Both the position numbers and the translations under genes were made by a program. Source: Vicugna pacos (taxonomy: Eukaryota; Chordata; Mammalia; Artiodactyla; Camelidae). From it: a stretch of 64,000 nt of DNA. Positions 60,022-64,000 of the stretch are shown here, piece by piece (the first letter of the stretch is position 1; each line of letters begins with the position of its first letter). The DNA lies in contig NC_132996.1 of NCBI RefSeq assembly GCF_048564905.1, positions 51,496,501 to 51,560,500 of the forward strand. Reading direction: 5' to 3'. The notes under the pieces are model-generated. The model made no database searches and was not told the origin of the DNA. It saw nothing but the letters and a program-made list of their open reading frames with translations.

Positions 60022-60295
60022 TTTAGCCAGTCAAGATGAAGATGGTGATTTATTCTCAAAACAATAAGAAATGAAGATCTTTTAGTCCCTAGAGTGGGGA
60101 CAAAAAGCAAGACTTTAAAGTCAACCTGTTTCTAATTTTTAAAATGTTGGACAATGGATTGAAAAATCTAGAGAGTCTTCTTTTCAGAACCCCAGATGAG
60201 AGCCAGAGTTGGGTACATTAAACAGGAGCTCATGCTAGAACACATTTCACTGGGATTACAAAACAGTGTAAATGATACTGCAGGAGGAAACACTG

Positions 60296-60345
60296 AGAGG
60301 GGAGAGAGAGAGGGGGGAAGAGAGAGAGAGAGAGAGAGAGACTGT

Positions 60346-60387
<42 letters not shown>

Positions 60388-60390
60388 AAG
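60296..60390. repeat. Compound (GA)n(TG)n(AG)n microsatellite in the EHF 3' UTR
   Basis: GA/GGGA-rich start, a GA block, a TG block of about 28 bp (60343-60370) and another AG block. It would be transcribed in the mature EHF mRNA. Confidence 0.95.
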
Positions 60391-62104
60391 TGAAAGTTTC
60401 AGGGAAAGTCTTTGCAGATGTTAATTCTTACAATCTTTCCTCTTTTGGATAATCTCTTTCTTGTCTCATCTTAACTCATTCCAGAGTGAATCATTTCTTG
60501 CCTAGCTTTGCATCCAGAGGAAATGTTTAAAAAAAAAAAAGGAAGATAGGAAACAGAAAACTCAGTTCAGGGGCTACAGTCAGTGAGGAGGTGGGGGTGT
60601 CTTCAAGGATGGCATTATTCTGGGTACCTGGAGACTCAGCAGTGGGCCAGGAAATCGGGGAGGAACACGAGCCTGTAGATGCTTTGAAAATGAATTTGAA
60701 CATCCAGATCCCTTTTGCAACTTGTCTTTTTGGCTCCCCACGTCCTTGGCTTTCTCCTTCCTCCTGCACTGTCTTAATATGGAGATGAAGGCATATGTCA
60801 ACGGGAGGGAGTGCTCTTGTCACCGGCTAATGGAGTGCCAGCCACCGTGTCTTACTCAGTTGAGGCGAGCCATTCTTAGTCAAAGTGTTTGTGATGGATT
60901 CAGAAAGTTGGAAGGACGAAGAATTAAGAATTTTTAAAATTCTAATTATAACGAGAGCCATTTTGGCTGGTGGTCTTGGTGCACAGCTTAGTGAGATGAA
61001 TGACCTTCTGAAGGTACAACCAAGTTGTTTTTCTTTCTGCCTGGCTTGGTCACCTCTGCAAAGGTGTTACTCAGTGTTGTCAAGTAACAGTCACTGAGGG
61101 AATTGACAGCAGTGACGCCAGACAGCACAGATCTGAGACATTCCTGCATGAAAGACACACCTTGCTCCCCAAGCAAGGCTAAAGGACGATGAGGTTCTAC
61201 CCGGCATTTGACTATAACACGCACAACGAATTAAAACTCTGGAGATTTGAATTAGTGTAAGCATGTGAATGTGTGTGTGTCTGAATGTGTGAAGTTATTA
61301 GGGACATCTGCTAATTCACTCCCTGGCTTTGCCTGTTCATCATCTAAGCTGCCTGGATCCTTCTCTGAGCTCGCCCTTCCTCAGACCTCTAGGTTTCTCA
61401 CGTTCCTCCACATTGGCCTTGGCTCCTTCTGCACCTTTCCATTGAAGAGCAATCCCTGCTAGGTAGTGAGTCTGGGGCGTACCGACTGGAACACTCTGCA
61501 GATAATTAGCAGATCGTGTTATTTGTTGGATGTGATGGTTTCTTGGCACCCGGTTCCTGCTTAAATAGGTTGGTGTATTAAGTTCTCAGCATATCTCTCT
61601 ATTGCCTTGGCTTGAGTTTGATGCATTTTCTATGTGCTGTTCGTGACTTGGAGAACTCATGGGAATCGAGTCATGCCAACTTGGGGAGTGAGCAGAATCC
61701 TTCCCACGCAGTGCTGCGATGGATAGCAAAATCCCAAGGATAAGGCAGCACCAGGTGAAGCCCCCTGCTTTGGGAGACTCACAGCTTCTCATTTGAGAAG
61801 CTCATCTGAGATGGATGCTCCTATGGTCACTACACATGGTCTTCTGAAACCCTCCTAAAGCGTGGGCTCTTATCTGTTTTTTTTGGTTTTTTTTTTCTCA
61901 TGGGAATCTGAGTCAGGAAATGTACTGCTAAGACTTTACCAGACTCAGAGCATCCCAAGCTTCTAGATATTTGACTTGATGAAACTTGCACTAAGCTCTG
62001 ACTCCCAGGGACATACCTACAGCTTCTGGAACTTGCTTTCCGAGCAGGGCAGACCTAGGCAATGAGTTTGCCTTTGAACATGCTTGTCCTTCTTCAAATT
62101 CTTA

Positions 62105-62225
62105 CCCTGCTAGACTGTAAACTCTGAGGCAAGGGACTATATCTTATCAATATTGTTTTCCCAGTACCCAGCATGAGACAGGCTCTCAGTAAATACACGC
62201 TGAGTTAGTGAATTAATGTCTTCTG
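62105..62225 (+). mobile_element. LINE-2 3' end inside the EHF 3' UTR
   Basis: 'ctagactgtaaactctgagg', 'ttttcccagtacccagcatg' and 'tctcagtaaatacacgctga' are L2 terminal text, in the same orientation as the gene. Confidence 0.75.
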
Positions 62226-63279
62226 GAAGACTCCTCGGGTTGGGAGGCCACGTCCATAATTGGGGCGTGAATTGTTTCTTCCCTGGACTCACAGCACAAT
62301 GGCCAGAACTTCAAGGACAAATTATCTATTAGATGAATATTGTACTGAGAGACTCTCTGCTTTACCTTCCTACCTGTGCCGAAATGAAACCGAAATAGGT
62401 TGCTTGGGTCTGCAAGTCCGCGTATGCTGTGTGAGAATTCTGTCACCTTCTTAGGAACTGTGAGACTGACCTGGTGTAAGGAGCCAGTAATGAACCTTTA
62501 ACCTGGTTTAACCAATGAAGATTATGAATGTGTTGATATGATGTAAATTGCTATTTAAGTGTAAAGCAGTTCTAAGTTTTAGTATTTGGGGGTTGGTTTG
62601 TGGTTTTTTTTTTCTTTTTGAAAAACATTGAGGGATCTTTTGATAAGGTTAGTCATGCATGTTAGATTTTAGTTTTGCAAGTGTGTTGTTTTTCAAATGT
62701 ATAAAATATAGGACAAGTTAAAATCATAAGAGGGAAAGGCAATTATATTATTCTTCTACAGTTAAAAAAAAATGCGTGCGTACTACGTGCACAACGTGGA
62801 ACCATATTCGTGAGGAGCTTATCTGACTGTATCAGGTGTATCAGATAGTCCACAGGAGCCCATTGGATGGATACTTACTGTGTGAAAGAAGGGGAACAGA
62901 AATCACAATATCAGAGCTGAGTAAACCTCAGCCCTGCTTCTTGGGATTCCGTTTCTGGAATAAGAGGTAGGGCATTTAATAAAAACTCATTGATCCTGTG
63001 CCTCATGAACCATGGAAATGTATGAGCCTTCACCGGCTGAGCTTAACTGGGATAAATCTTTCTGTCACTATCTGCATAATTCTTGCTTGTCTTCCCATCT
63101 GGCTTCTGGGTTGACAGTTTGTGGGAAACAACCCTCCTGCTGCTGTTTTTTAAAAATCAGAAATCTTGCCCTTGAAACTATGTTAAATTCAAACCAAGTA
63201 TACTTGTTTTATGAAAGAATTATATTTTTCAAAATATGGGGGTTTTTGTTTGTTTGTTTGATGGGTCCCAGAAAACACT

Positions 63280-63285
63280 AATAAA
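63280..63285 (+). terminator. EHF: Likely EHF poly(A) signal AATAAA
   Basis: The hexamer AATAAA stands in 'cactaataaaaaccatgg'. A GT-bearing stretch ('gtaactgtgtttcatgc') follows from about 63304, as expected for a downstream element. Cleavage would fall near 63295-63305. Another AATAAA at 62978-62983 could serve an earlier site. Confidence 0.6.
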
Positions 63286-63394
63286 AACCATGGAGAGCAG
63301 CCGGTAACTGTGTTTCATGCTTCAACAAGCCACCCCAGACTGGGCTCAGTGGAAACGCGCTTAGCCTATAGCAACCAAACATATGCGGTTCCCA

Positions 63395-63990
63395 CATGTA
63401 TTTACTCAGTAAGCATCGACTGAGCATCTATTATGTGCCAGACACTGTTGTAGGCGCTGAGTCACGGCAGAGATTTAAAGAGACAAAAATTCTGCTCTTG
63501 TGAAGTTTATGTTCTGTTGGATGGAAACAGACAAGAAGCAAAATACAAACAAATAAAAAGTAGCATATCAGATGTGTAGTAAAGAAATACAGAGCAAGAA
63601 AGAGGAGTAGAGTGTACTAGAGTATGCAGGGGTGGATTGCAAGGTTAGGCAGCATTAAGAAGGATGTAAGGGAAGGAGCCATGCAGATAACTGGGGGAAT
63701 GATACCCGACTGGAGGGGCCGTAAGCACAAAGTTCCTGAGGTTCCTGACACGTCCAAGGAAGAGCCAGGAAGTCTGTTTGCCAGAGTAGACACAGCGATA
63801 GTAGGAAATGAAGTAAGAGTGGCCCTGGCAGGTCAGATCACATAGAACTTGGAGGCCATTATGAAGGGTCTAGTTTTTCTTCTGAGTGAGACGGGGAGCC
63901 ACAGAGGAGTGACAGAGCTCAGCTTCTAGTTTAAAAGAGCCTCTCTGGCTGTTGAGAATGAATTGCAGAGAAGCATTCAGTGCCAAGTGT
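63395..63990 (+). repeat. Old dispersed mammalian repeat in the 3' flank of EHF
   Basis: This is the clearest copy: 'gagcatctattatgtgccag', 'tcttgtgaagtttatgttct', 'ctgagtgagacggggagcca' and 'aagagcctctctggctgttg'. It starts about 90 bp after the presumed cleavage site and fills the rest of the window. Confidence 0.5.
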
Positions 63991-64000
63991 ACATTCTTAG

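Larger units (their letters stand above)
58951..63305 (+). other. EHF: EHF 3' untranslated region (last exon)
   Basis: From the stop codon there is no further recognisable coding sequence up to the AATAAA at 63280-63285, giving a 3' UTR of about 4.3 kb and an mRNA of roughly 5.4 kb. That is about the size I remember for the long human EHF transcript. AT-rich stretches with ATTTA-type pentamers occur at 59020-59060 and 59700-59715. A MER20 copy, a compound microsatellite and an L2 tail are embedded. The exact 3' end is inferred from the poly(A) signal. Confidence 0.7.

Noticed and set aside
1-64000. Virus fossils (LTR elements, endogenous retroviruses)
   Set aside because: I recognised no LTR pair, primer-binding site or gag/pol/env similarity. 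A weak, very old LTR fragment could still be missed by eye.

Overview
This window is mammalian nuclear DNA, most likely from a camelid. It is intron-rich and dense in old mammalian repeats (MIR, L2, hAT-type MER elements). It also carries four tRNA-derived SINEs of the camelid (vic-1-like) type, with the conserved stretch 'gcttagcatgcacgaggtc', three of them flanked by visible target-site duplications. A young 3'-truncated LINE-1 sits in the same sequence.

The only protein-coding gene I can support is EHF (ESE-3), an epithelium-specific ETS transcription factor on the + strand. Eight coding exons lie between 42548 and 58950. Every splice junction is canonical GT-AG, and the joined reading frame is 900 nt, giving 299 residues and a TGA stop. 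It holds an N-terminal Pointed/SAM domain, encoded by one exon, and a C-terminal ETS DNA-binding domain. A long 3' UTR of about 4.3 kb follows, with a likely poly(A) signal at 63280-63285. In this UTR sit a MER20 element, a compound GA/GT/GA microsatellite and an L2 tail.

Layout: 1 to about 22 kb is non-coding 5' flank (by known mammalian synteny, the ELF5-EHF interval) made of MIR, L2, MER and L1 fragments. It contains two regulatory-looking clusters, at 5.84-6.02 kb and 10.85-11.03 kb, and a roughly 137-bp tandem duplication at 19.55-19.83 kb. A candidate EHF promoter and first non-coding exon lies at about 21.95-22.25 kb, placed by motif content, a consensus donor and the approximate gene length remembered for human. 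About 22.25-42.54 kb would then be intron 1. From 42.5 to 63.3 kb is the body of EHF. From 63.3 to 64 kb is 3' flank filled by an old repeat.

I found no RNA gene, CRISPR array, recognisable virus fossil, second host gene or new biological system. The most useful observations are the symmetric phase-1 architecture of EHF exons 3-7, the one-residue difference at the exon 6/7 junction, two SUMO-consensus sites in the linker, and the candidate regulatory clusters.
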